A DNA stretch of 64,000 nucleotides from an uncultured Lachnospiraceae bacterium (GTDB lineage: Bacteria > Bacillota > Clostridia > Lachnospirales > Lachnospiraceae): contig CANPOY010000001.1 of the NCBI GenBank assembly GCA_947575805.1, positions 91,141 to 155,140 of the forward strand. Reading direction: 5' to 3'. The position numbers were made by a program, and so were the translations under genes. The notes under the pieces are model-generated. The model ran no database searches. It saw nothing but the letters and a program-made list of their open reading frames with translations, and was not told the origin of the DNA. Below are positions 52,910-61,397 of the stretch, in pieces. The first letter of the stretch is position 1. Every line of letters starts with the position of its first letter.

Positions 52910-53604
52910 TCCCTCCTCCGGTTTCCGCCAAACAGCAGGATCAAACGCAGCAGCTGCAGGATAGAGGATGCGGCTGCCGCCACATAGGTCATTGCCGCCG
53001 CGCTCAGTACCTTTTTGCAGCCCTGGTTCTCCTCCTCACTCACCAGGCCGTACTGACCGATTTTCGCAATGGCCCTGGCAGAAGCGTTGAACTCCACGGG
53101 AAGCGTTACCAGCTGGAAGAGGACGGACAGGGAAAAAGCCCAGATGCCGATCTGAATCAGCACATTATTCCAGCTTAAGAGCATTCCCAGAATGATAATG
53201 GGCATCCCCAGCCTGCTGCCGATATTCACCACCGGAACCAGCGCCGTCCTGAAATTCAGCGGAGAATAGCCTTTGGCGTGCTGGATGGCATGGCCGCATT
53301 CATGAGCCGCCACTCCCACGGCTGTGACGGTGGCCTCGCTGAAATTTTTGCGGGACAGGCGCACGGTATCGGTTCTGGGATCGTAATGGTCCCCCGTATC
53401 CGCCTGCAGACATTCAATCTGCACATTGTAAAGCCCCTCGTTGTTGAGGATGCGCCTGGCCGCCTCTGCGCCGGTTATCCCCGTGGAATTTCCCACCCTG
53501 CCGTACTTCTTCATCACACTGTTTACCCGGAAGCTGGCTCCCAGACACAGCACCATGCCGATGATCACAAGAAGGTACGTAAAATCAAAATAAAATAACG
53601 GCAT
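52906..53604 (-). CDS. YugP-like membrane zinc metallopeptidase
   Basis: A 232-residue neutral zinc metallopeptidase with the catalytic motif GVAAHECGHAIQHAKGYSP at about 100-118. An N-terminal membrane helix (LLVIIGMVLCLGASFRV) and further helices at about 128-165 and 205-225 anchor it. The family (PF04298 type) is widespread in Firmicutes; substrate is unproven. Its position between fmt and rsmB is common in Clostridia. Confidence 0.88.
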   Translation of the reverse strand: MPLFYFDFTYLLVIIGMVLCLGASFRVNSVMKKYGRVGNSTGITGAEAARRILNNEGLYNVQIECLQADTGDHYDPRTDTVRLSRKNFSEATVTAVGVAAHECGHAIQHAKGYSPLNFRTALVPVVNIGSRLGMPIIILGMLLSWNNVLIQIGIWAFSLSVLFQLVTLPVEFNASARAIAKIGQYGLVSEEENQGCKKVLSAAAMTYVAAAASSILQLLRLILLFGGNRRRD

Positions 53605-53632
53605 ATCAATCTCCTTTCCCGTTCCCTTAAGC

Positions 53633-54577
53633 TTATCCCGGATCTGCCAGAATCTCCCCCGGCTGCAATCTCACTCCCAGCAGGAAGTCGTGGGTGCTCA
53701 TTCTCTTTTTCCCTTCCAACTGAAGCTCCAGCAGCCTTAAGGCTCCCCTGCCCGCCGCCACAGTCACGGAATCTCTGTCCACACGCAGCACCTCCCCCGG
53801 CTCATGGCCGGTTACATCCTGTTCCGGATCAGGAACCGCCTTCCATATCTTGAGCTGTTTTCCCCGGTATCCCGTATATGCGCTGGGCCAGGGCGTCATT
53901 CCCCGGATCAGCCGGTCAATTTCTTCCGCTGTCCGGGAGAAATCAATCTCCCCATCCCCCTTCTTTATCAGCGGTGCATAGCAGCTCCGGCTGTCATCCT
54001 GCTTCTCAGGCCTCAGCTTCCCCTGCTCCAGCAGCCTCAGTGCCTCCACAACGGCCTCGCCGCCCAGCACGGTCAGCCTGTCGTGCAGGGTCTCATAATC
54101 GTCCTCCGGCCCGATAGCGGTTTCCTTTCTGTAGAGCATATCTCCCGTGTCAATTCCGGCATCCATCTGCATGATGGTGATGCCTGTCTTCTCCTCCCCG
54201 CCAATGATAGCGTGCTGGATGGGAGAAGCGCCCCTGTACCTGGGCAAAAGGGAGGCATGAATATTCAGGCTTCCCAGGGGAGGCATATCCAGGATCTCCC
54301 GGGATAAGATCTGCCCGTATGCGGCCACGATATAAACATCTGCCTCATAGCCTTTTAATTCCTCCACCGCCTCCGGCGCCTTGATCCGTCCGGGCTGCAG
54401 CACGGGAATCCCATACTCCCGGGCACAGACCTTCACGGGAGAGGGCACCGGCTCTTTGCTTCTTCCCTTCGCCTTATCCGGCTGGGTTACCACCGCGGTA
54501 ATCTCGTATTTCGCCTGAATCAGCGCCCTCAGGGCGCCTGCCGCAAAATCAGGCGTACCCATAAACACTATTTTCAT
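53633..54577 (-). CDS. fmt: Methionyl-tRNA formyltransferase
   Basis: A 314-residue enzyme that formylates initiator Met-tRNA. KIVFMGTPDFAAGALRALI starts the protein. The catalytic block is LNIHASLLPRYRGASPIQHA, with MQMDAGIDTGDMLY giving the Asp. The C-terminal barrel (about 205-314) is full length. It overlaps def by 4 bp. This is the housekeeping enzyme; the formyltransferase-like genes at 4426 and 22736 are sugar paralogues. Confidence 0.96.
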   Translation of the reverse strand: MKIVFMGTPDFAAGALRALIQAKYEITAVVTQPDKAKGRSKEPVPSPVKVCAREYGIPVLQPGRIKAPEAVEELKGYEADVYIVAAYGQILSREILDMPPLGSLNIHASLLPRYRGASPIQHAIIGGEEKTGITIMQMDAGIDTGDMLYRKETAIGPEDDYETLHDRLTVLGGEAVVEALRLLEQGKLRPEKQDDSRSCYAPLIKKGDGEIDFSRTAEEIDRLIRGMTPWPSAYTGYRGKQLKIWKAVPDPEQDVTGHEPGEVLRVDRDSVTVAAGRGALRLLELQLEGKKRMSTHDFLLGVRLQPGEILADPG

Positions 54578-55059
54578 GTTTCGTCTTCCTCTTCCACATT
54601 TTTTGTGTCCTGAAGGTCTCCCTCCACCTTTTCCACGTAGAGATGCCCGTCCAGGTGGTCCAGTTCATGGCAGATTGCCCTGGCCAGAAGCTCCGTACCC
54701 TCCAGTTCAAAGGGCTTCATATTGACATCCATTGCCACCGCCTTCACATAGTTGGGCCTGGTAACCTGTCCTGACTTCCCGGGCACGCTCAGGCACCCTT
54801 CCTGCCCTGTCTGCTCCCCGGAAGATTCCACGATCCTGGGGTTGATCAGAATGTGGGGATCCTCCCCGGTTGTGTCAATGACTACAATCCTCTTTAAGAC
54901 TCCCACCTGGGGCGCAGCCAGCCCAACGCCGTTAGCCTCATACATAGTCTCCAGCATATCCTCGATCAGTTCTCTGATCCGGGGCGTTATTTCCGTCACT
55001 TCCCTGCACTTTTTTGTCAGTACCTCTTCTCCGATTTCACGTATGTTCCTGATTGCCAC
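54574..55059 (-). CDS. def: Peptide deformylase
   Basis: A 161-residue metalloenzyme that removes the N-formyl group from new proteins. The three motifs are GVGLAAPQVG, EGCLSVPGK and ICHELDHLDG, with the metal-binding Cys and two His. Length is that of a type 1 enzyme with a short acidic tail. It lies between priA and fmt, the usual order. Confidence 0.96.
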   Translation of the reverse strand: MAIRNIREIGEEVLTKKCREVTEITPRIRELIEDMLETMYEANGVGLAAPQVGVLKRIVVIDTTGEDPHILINPRIVESSGEQTGQEGCLSVPGKSGQVTRPNYVKAVAMDVNMKPFELEGTELLARAICHELDHLDGHLYVEKVEGDLQDTKNVEEEDET

Positions 55060-55079
55060 CTTGATTCCACACCTTTCTT

Positions 55080-57407
55080 TTATACTGCAAAGTCAAACTG
55101 CACCGTCTCCGTCCGAAGCTGACGCTTCTCAATGTCCTTCTCCAGCAGATCCTTCACCTCTACCAGTTTATCATATTCTGATGATTTTACATAGAACACA
55201 AATCTGAAAATATCATTAATTCGTCCGATGGCCGCAGGAGCAGGCCCGATGACCCGTGCGAAGCCTTCCGGCTCCCCGCCCCGTATTCCGTCCGCTCTGT
55301 CCCCGGCGTCCTGCGGGCCGCTCCGGAATGCGCCGCACCGATCCTTCACAATCTCCGCCAGAGATGCCGCCAGCACACTGGCTTTCTCTTCCTCCTTATC
55401 GAATATCTGCACAGCCAGCATATTCGCTGCAGGAGGATAATTTCCCAGCTCACGGTACAGGATCTCTTCCCGGTAGAATCCCTCGTAATCCTGCCTGGCC
55501 GCATAGGTGATCGCATAATGATCCGGCTGGTATGTCTGGATAACTGCCTCCCCGGGAAGGCTTCCCCTTCCTGCCCTGCCCACCGCCTGAGTCAGGAGCT
55601 GGAAGGTCCGCTCTCCTGCCCGGTAGTCACCTGCGCTCAGAGAGAGATCCGCTGCCAGCACACCCACCAGGGTTACATGCGGGAAATCATGTCCCTTCAC
55701 AATCATCTGTGTTCCGATCAGCACATCCGCCTCCCTGTTGGAAAATGCCGAAAGAATCTTCTCATAGCTGCCCTTGGTCCTGGTGGTATCCCCGTCCATT
55801 CTCAGGGTGCGCACACCGGGAAACATCTCCCTGAGCTTGTCTTCTATCTGCTGGGTTCCCGCCCGGAAACCGCTGATATATTTGGAACCGCATTTGGGGC
55901 ACAGACTGACCTTTGGCTCACTGTAGCCGCAGTAATGACAGATCAGCATCCCGTTTTTGTGCTCCGAGAGGGATACGTCACAATGGGGACATTTCATCAC
56001 ATGACCGCAGGAACGGCAGGAAATAAAGCCCGCATACCCCCGCCTGTTTAAAAAGAGGATACTCTGCTCTCCTCTCTGCAGTCTGTCGGCCAGAAGCTCC
56101 TGCAGCTTTATGCTGAAAATAGAGCGGTTGCCCTCCTGCAGCTCCCGGCGCAGATCCACGGTATAGACCGCCGGCAGCTGACCGCCCGTCAGCCTCTCCT
56201 CCAGCTTAAACAGCCTGTACCGCCCGGTCTGAGCCCGGTAATACGCCTCCATGGAAGGGGTTGCAGAACCCAGCACCAGCCCGGCGCCATGCAGCCTTGC
56301 CACCTCGGCCGCCGTCTCCCTGGCATGATACTTGGGCGCCGATTCGCTCTTATAGCTGCCCTCATGCTCCTCATCCATCACAATAATGCCCAGGTTCGGA
56401 AAAGGCGTAAACAATGCGGATCTGGGACCGATGATCACATCAATTTCCCCGTTCTTTGCCCGCTGGCACTGGTCGTACTTTTCTCCGGGAGACAGGGTGG
56501 AATTCATGACGCTGACCCTGTCCCCAAACCTTCTGTAAAAACGCAGCAGGGTCTGATAGGTCAGCGCGATTTCCGGGATCAGCATAATAGCCTGTCTGCC
56601 CCGCCTAACCGTCTCTTCTATCATCTTCAGGTATACTTCTGTTTTGCCGCTTCCCGTGATTCCGTGGATCAGATAAATCCCCGGCCTTCCGACATCAAAA
56701 TCCTCTATGACCCGGGCGGCAATCTGCTGCTGGGCAGGGCTTAAAGCCGGTCTCAAAGCGGCACCTGCCCCTCCCTCTTCTGCCCCGAAAGCAGATTCGA
56801 AACCTGCGGCTTCAGGATTTACAGGATTCCGCAGGCTCATCCTGCTTACCACCCGCACTGCTCCCGCTTTTTCCAGGCTATGGACCGTCTGGGCGGATAC
56901 CCCCAGCTTCCCCGTCACCCACTCGTAGGGAATCGTCTCCTGCTCCGCCAGCTCCCGGAGCAGCCTTTCTCTGGCAGTCTGCTTTTTCCGTATGCTCTCC
57001 CCCAGCAGAGACAGGATTTCCTCCCTGTCCATCATCCGCTGCAGGGATCTGTGTTCCAGCTTTTTCACGGACTGCCTCGCCGGCAGCACCGTCTTCAATG
57101 CCTGAATCATGGTGGAACCGTAATTCTTTCGGATCCATCCGGCCAGGGCAATCATTCTGTCCTCCACCCCCACACCGTTTGGCACGATCCCCAGAATATC
57201 TTTGGTCCGGGCCGGATCAAATTTGCATGTTTCCCCCAGGGCAAGCACATACCCCTTCAGCTGCCGGTTGCCGTTACCGAAGGGCACCATCACACACATT
57301 CCCACCTCCAGGGCCTCCCGCAGGCGCTCCGGCACCCGGTACTGAAACGGCCTATCCAGTTTTTCATGTGAGACATCCACAATGATGTCAGCGTACAGCT
57401 CTGCCAC
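55080..57407 (-). CDS. priA: Primosomal protein N' (replication restart helicase)
   Basis: A 775-residue helicase that reloads the replisome at stalled forks. The N-terminal 3'-DNA-binding domain is at 1-110. The motor motifs are HGITGSGKTEVYLKMIEETV and IVMDEEHEGSYKS. The zinc-binding cysteines cluster at SCRSCGHVMKCPHCDV, ICHYCGYSEP and SLCPKCGSK. The start is GTG at 57407, with GGGAGA upstream. A loop rich in Gly and Ala (about 645-700) is longer than usual. Confidence 0.95.
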   Translation of the reverse strand: MAELYADIIVDVSHEKLDRPFQYRVPERLREALEVGMCVMVPFGNGNRQLKGYVLALGETCKFDPARTKDILGIVPNGVGVEDRMIALAGWIRKNYGSTMIQALKTVLPARQSVKKLEHRSLQRMMDREEILSLLGESIRKKQTARERLLRELAEQETIPYEWVTGKLGVSAQTVHSLEKAGAVRVVSRMSLRNPVNPEAAGFESAFGAEEGGAGAALRPALSPAQQQIAARVIEDFDVGRPGIYLIHGITGSGKTEVYLKMIEETVRRGRQAIMLIPEIALTYQTLLRFYRRFGDRVSVMNSTLSPGEKYDQCQRAKNGEIDVIIGPRSALFTPFPNLGIIVMDEEHEGSYKSESAPKYHARETAAEVARLHGAGLVLGSATPSMEAYYRAQTGRYRLFKLEERLTGGQLPAVYTVDLRRELQEGNRSIFSIKLQELLADRLQRGEQSILFLNRRGYAGFISCRSCGHVMKCPHCDVSLSEHKNGMLICHYCGYSEPKVSLCPKCGSKYISGFRAGTQQIEDKLREMFPGVRTLRMDGDTTRTKGSYEKILSAFSNREADVLIGTQMIVKGHDFPHVTLVGVLAADLSLSAGDYRAGERTFQLLTQAVGRAGRGSLPGEAVIQTYQPDHYAITYAARQDYEGFYREEILYRELGNYPPAANMLAVQIFDKEEEKASVLAASLAEIVKDRCGAFRSGPQDAGDRADGIRGGEPEGFARVIGPAPAAIGRINDIFRFVFYVKSSEYDKLVEVKDLLEKDIEKRQLRTETVQFDFAV

Positions 57408-57465
57408 CTTTATCTCCCTGCATTTCCAAATTATTTACCCGTGCCGCACGCGATGGACATATCGC

Positions 57466-57532
57466 GGACGGCATTGCCACGGACGGCATTGCCATGGACG
57501 GCATTGCCATGGACGGCATTGCCATGGACGGC
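57466..57532. repeat. 15-bp minisatellite between murE and priA
   Basis: About 4.5 copies of GGACGGCATTGCCAT, the first with one change (ending in C), beginning on the base next to the murE stop codon. Read on the minus strand one frame gives Met-Ala-Met-Pro-Ser repeats. Copy number of such repeats usually varies between strains. It fills most of the 125-bp gap before the priA start. Confidence 0.92.
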
Positions 57533-59017
57533 TCAGATGTGCTCCAGGCCGCCCTCCAGCAGTTCCCGGATCATCACCCGCTCATCCATGGGATATTTCT
57601 TTCCCTCAATCTCCTGGTAATCCTCATGACCCTTACCGGCCAGGACGATAATGTCTCCTTCCTCGGCATGGGAAATGCAGAAGGCCACGGCCTCCCGCCT
57701 GTCACAGATCTCCACATAGGCTCCGTCCGTCCTGCCGATTCCCGCCTTAATGTCCTCAATAATACTTTGCGGTTCCTCAAATCTGGGATTGTCGGAAGTG
57801 ATAACGGTAAGGTCCGCCAGCCTGCCGCTGACTTCTCCCATCTCAAACCTGCGCATTTTCGCGCGGTTTCCCCCACAGCCGAACAGGCAGACCAGCCGGT
57901 GGGGATGATATTCCTGCAGTGTGGTCAGAAGACTTTCCAGCGCCATGGCATTATGCGCATAATCTATAAGTACAATAAACTTATCGGAAACCTCCACCTT
58001 CTCAATGCGGCCCTTCACCCTGGCCCCTAAAAGCGCTCTGCAGATTACGGCCTCGTTTACCTGAAAATGACGGCAGACGGAGACGGCACACAGCGCGTTA
58101 TAAACGCTGAACCTGCCGGGCATGGGAATCTTTACGTCCAGCTCTGTCAACCCCTCCGTACGGAAATCTACTCCCAGTGCCCCCGGCATGTAGACCCGCC
58201 TGATATTAGTTGCCCGCAGCATATTGCCCTCACCCAGACCGTAGGTCTCCAGCTCGCAGGTATGCCCCGCTGTCACACTGTCCACATGGGCGTCGTCTCC
58301 GTTGACGATCCCCACTCGGCACTGCCGAAACAGCATTCCCTTACACGCCATATAATCCTCAAAGCTGGCATGTTCGTTGGATCCTATGTGATCCGCTTCC
58401 AGATTGGTATAGATGCCATAGTCAAAGGTGAAGCCCGCCGTCCTGTGCAGCATCAACGCCTGGGAGGATACCTCCATCACCACGGCTTCCATCCCCGCCT
58501 CTGCCATTCTGGAAAAGGTCTCCTGCAGGACATAGGACTCCGGCGTCGTATTGTCCGCAGGGATTACCTCATCGCCGATAATGGTCTCGATGGTTCCGAT
58601 CAGTCCGCACCGGATCCCGGCATTTTCCAGAATGGATTTCACCAGATAAGTAGTGGTGGTCTTGCCCTTGGTGCCGGTGATCCCGATGGTCTTCAGCTTC
58701 TCCGCGGGATGCCCGAACCAGGCTGCAGACACATAGGCCACGGCATATCGGGTATCCTTCACCCTGATGACAGCAACGTCCGTTCCTTTGATCTCCTCAT
58801 CTGCCTCCTCCGAGACCAAAAGGGCTCCTGCCCCCTTCCTCACCATATCGGCCGCATATCTGTGTCCGTCAAAATTAGCCCCCTTAATACAGATAAACAG
58901 ACTCCCCGGTGCTACATTGTCCCTGCGGGAATCATTGACTACCTCTGTAATCTCCCGTTCCACGCTCCCCTGTATGCACTCATATTCCAGGCCTTTCAGC
59001 ATATCCGCCAGCTTCAT
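57533..59017 (-). CDS. murE: UDP-N-acetylmuramoyl-tripeptide synthetase MurE (meso-DAP type)
   Basis: A 494-residue Mur ligase that adds the third amino acid to the peptidoglycan stem in the cytoplasm. The ATP-binding block is GITGTKGKTTTTYLVKSIL. DNPRFEEP carries the DNPR motif that marks meso-diaminopimelate specificity. The carbamoylated-lysine region and the C-terminal domain (about 335-494) are complete. It abuts the upstream membrane protein gene (1-bp gap) and precedes priA. Confidence 0.94.
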   Translation of the reverse strand: MKLADMLKGLEYECIQGSVEREITEVVNDSRRDNVAPGSLFICIKGANFDGHRYAADMVRKGAGALLVSEEADEEIKGTDVAVIRVKDTRYAVAYVSAAWFGHPAEKLKTIGITGTKGKTTTTYLVKSILENAGIRCGLIGTIETIIGDEVIPADNTTPESYVLQETFSRMAEAGMEAVVMEVSSQALMLHRTAGFTFDYGIYTNLEADHIGSNEHASFEDYMACKGMLFRQCRVGIVNGDDAHVDSVTAGHTCELETYGLGEGNMLRATNIRRVYMPGALGVDFRTEGLTELDVKIPMPGRFSVYNALCAVSVCRHFQVNEAVICRALLGARVKGRIEKVEVSDKFIVLIDYAHNAMALESLLTTLQEYHPHRLVCLFGCGGNRAKMRRFEMGEVSGRLADLTVITSDNPRFEEPQSIIEDIKAGIGRTDGAYVEICDRREAVAFCISHAEEGDIIVLAGKGHEDYQEIEGKKYPMDERVMIRELLEGGLEHI

Positions 59018-59018
59018 A

Positions 59019-60329
59019 TTACGTCTCCTGCCTTTCCATCTTCTTTCCTGTCACTATCTTTATGCTGCCGATTATCCATAGTTGATTGATCCAGAAAGTA
59101 TATTTATAGTCCATGATTCCCGCACCCTGCATGGTGAAAAAAAGAATCACCGTCCCCGCCGAAAAAAGCGCCATCAGCATGGGAACTGTCCGGCGCAGGA
59201 CATCCCGCATCTTCACAGATCCTGCAATATAGATTGCGGCCCCGCCTGCCAGCATCAGAATCAGGGAAACAGCAAACCAGCCGCAGGCCACCCTTACATA
59301 ATATTTGGTGACCACCGGCATTTCATTCCTCATTATTTCATAATTTCTGCCGGAACAGGAATCATAGGCTTCGCCTGCCAGCTGCAGGGGCAGAATCAGG
59401 GGCGTCACCCCGTAGCCCAGCACATCCCAGCCAACTTGCCTTATTACCATGGGATAATGGGTACTCCATGCGTACGCCGTCATCTTCTCCAAAAGAGCCT
59501 CTGCTTCCTCCGGCGCCATCTCCTCCAGCGCCGGCTTCAGATATTCTTCCATGCTGCCGGGATAATATGCGCTCCGCCAGACTACCTCCCACGTCAGATT
59601 GCCCGCTTCGAGAATCCGGCTCCGGTCTGCCCAGAGGGTTGGCCAGCAGACCCGCTTTGCCAACATCCATCGCCACTGTGGAATCCCACCCTCACTGCCG
59701 CTCTCCTTTAGATTCACTCCCCAGCCCGCCGCAGTCGTTGCCAGGAAACAGACCGCAAGCGCCAGCCCCCGCCAAAACCCTTCCCTGCGCCGAAACATGC
59801 CGGGCAGCTTCCAAATCAGCAGAAGCAGCGGCAGCATTGCCCCCGGTATTGCGTATGCCGGCCACAGCAGGCACTGCACCCCATAACAGACTAACATTCC
59901 CGCAAGAGGCCGTACACAGGGATTGCTCCCCTTTCCCCCGGACTCGCAGACAAAAGAAAGCTCCAGCAGCGTCATGGAGCCCACAAAAGAATACGGCAAC
60001 AGCGCCAGATGGCACTGCATTGCCATGGGCAGAGTCATAAGTGCCAGACTGCCCCACAGGCATACCCGCCTCTGTCCCGCCCGCAGCTTCCCGAGCAGTC
60101 TGCAGCCTGCATACAGAGCAAAACCCGCCTGCAGCAGATAAACCAGGGGAAATACCTGCCCCATCAGCCGCATGAGCAACGGATACACCCCTGCTTTCAC
60201 AGGCGTAAAGTCTTGCATTTTCATAAAATTACCGGCCATCCAGATCAGTCCCAGACAAATCTGCAGCGTAAACCCTGTAAAAAGTATATTTCTGACCACA
60301 AGCCATACTGCTTCTGCTGCTTTTTTCAT
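59019..60329 (-). CDS. Uncharacterised polytopic membrane protein
   Basis: A 436-residue protein with about nine predicted membrane helices, the first at about residues 10-30. A soluble external-type stretch at about 210-300 (KRVCWPTLWADRSRILEAG) lies between them. The layout resembles GT-C-type glycosyltransferase relatives, but I see no firm motif such as an acidic first-loop pair, so no function is assigned. It is cotranscribed with murE, suggesting a role at the envelope. Confidence 0.6.
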   Translation of the reverse strand: MKKAAEAVWLVVRNILFTGFTLQICLGLIWMAGNFMKMQDFTPVKAGVYPLLMRLMGQVFPLVYLLQAGFALYAGCRLLGKLRAGQRRVCLWGSLALMTLPMAMQCHLALLPYSFVGSMTLLELSFVCESGGKGSNPCVRPLAGMLVCYGVQCLLWPAYAIPGAMLPLLLLIWKLPGMFRRREGFWRGLALAVCFLATTAAGWGVNLKESGSEGGIPQWRWMLAKRVCWPTLWADRSRILEAGNLTWEVVWRSAYYPGSMEEYLKPALEEMAPEEAEALLEKMTAYAWSTHYPMVIRQVGWDVLGYGVTPLILPLQLAGEAYDSCSGRNYEIMRNEMPVVTKYYVRVACGWFAVSLILMLAGGAAIYIAGSVKMRDVLRRTVPMLMALFSAGTVILFFTMQGAGIMDYKYTFWINQLWIIGSIKIVTGKKMERQET

Positions 60330-60356
60330 ACATCAAACCCTGTTCCCGCCTGAAAT

Positions 60357-61190
60357 CTATCTCAGATATTCCGCGATCTTTTGCGCTATCCTTTCTCTGC
60401 CAGCCTCATTCGGATGCAGCCCGTCCCTGCTGTACAGCATCCAGTCTTCCCACTCTTCATGAGGAAATAAGTCATGATACAGATCTATGATTTCGATTCC
60501 CAGCTCCTCTGCCATTTCAAGCTCTGCGTTTACATAATCCTCCAGCACTCCTCCACCGAAGTCCGCTGTCTCGCAGGTCTCCCCTGCAACGACATACCAG
60601 ACAAAGGGAGGGGTCACGAGCACAATCCGCGCCCCGGAACCGGCCTTCTTCAACGCTCTGACCGCCGTCCGCAGTGCTCCCAGAAAGGTATGATCGTTAT
60701 ACGGATCCTCCAGGTCTTCTATGGGAATCCCCTGCAGATAATCATTGGCTCCCTGCTGTATCAGAAAGATGTCCGCGCCGGCCAGATCCAGCTTTACCAG
60801 ACCGTCCAGCACTTCCCCGAAATACTCGGTACTGCTCTCCCGCATGATAACGGACTGCTGCACTCCGAAGTCATCGGCCTCCACCGCCCTGGCCAGCGCA
60901 GCCAGGGAAAAGGTTCCTCCGGTGTAATCCAATGTCCTATTCTGCTCTATTCTGGCGGCGCAGGCACCCCCGAATGCGGCGTTATATACCGATTTGTCCA
61001 GCTGCTTTCCCACCTGTGCCGGTATCGCCGTCTCATCCCTGACTTCCCCGAAAATGCTGTCTCCGAAGACTACGATCTGTGCCTCCTGCTCCTTTGGTAC
61101 TCCCCGGGCTTCCCGGAACAGAAACAGGAACAACACCGCCGACAGCAGGGCCGCCGCTCCGCCGCAGATATATCTTACCGGCTCCTTCAT
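60357..61190 (-). CDS. Membrane-anchored SGNH/GDSL hydrolase
   Basis: A 277-residue esterase-like protein. One N-terminal membrane segment (YICGGAAALLSAVLFLFLF) is followed by an external hydrolase domain. Blocks are IVVFGDSIFGEV (nucleophile Ser), AAFGGACAAR (Gly), LIQQGANDYLQG (Asn) and SRDGLHPNEAGRERI (Asp-x-x-His). Such enzymes often remove or move acyl groups on wall polymers. AGGAGGAG lies before the ATG. It begins the long minus-strand cluster that leads to murE and priA. Confidence 0.82.
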   Translation of the reverse strand: MKEPVRYICGGAAALLSAVLFLFLFREARGVPKEQEAQIVVFGDSIFGEVRDETAIPAQVGKQLDKSVYNAAFGGACAARIEQNRTLDYTGGTFSLAALARAVEADDFGVQQSVIMRESSTEYFGEVLDGLVKLDLAGADIFLIQQGANDYLQGIPIEDLEDPYNDHTFLGALRTAVRALKKAGSGARIVLVTPPFVWYVVAGETCETADFGGGVLEDYVNAELEMAEELGIEIIDLYHDLFPHEEWEDWMLYSRDGLHPNEAGRERIAQKIAEYLR

Positions 61191-61222
61191 ACGGACTCCT
61201 CCTAACCATTCACCATTTTTTC

Positions 61223-61251
61223 AGTTTACCACAAAGCCTGCCCTTCCACAA
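61223..61251 (-). promoter_or_regulatory. Possible promoter for the SGNH hydrolase-murE-priA cluster
   Basis: On the minus strand TTGTGG (61246-61251), 17-base spacer, TAAACT (61223-61228), 33 bases before the hydrolase start codon. The match is moderate. Confidence 0.4.
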
Positions 61252-61397
61252 GTAAAACCGACACAGCACAGAAAAGTAAAACTATTATATATTTTCACAA
61301 AAGTATTGATTCTTCATAACAGATATTTGCATTTCCTGAATTTTTATAGTACCATTAGCTTTAGAAATTTTAAGGAACAAGGGGGGGAAGTTCGCCC

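Noticed and set aside
58067..59089. 340-residue plus-strand frame over murE
   Set aside because: Shadow of murE; His/Gln-rich translation typical of antisense reading.
60474..61205. 243-residue plus-strand frame over the SGNH hydrolase gene
   Set aside because: Antisense to a gene with clear motifs, promoter and ribosome-binding site.
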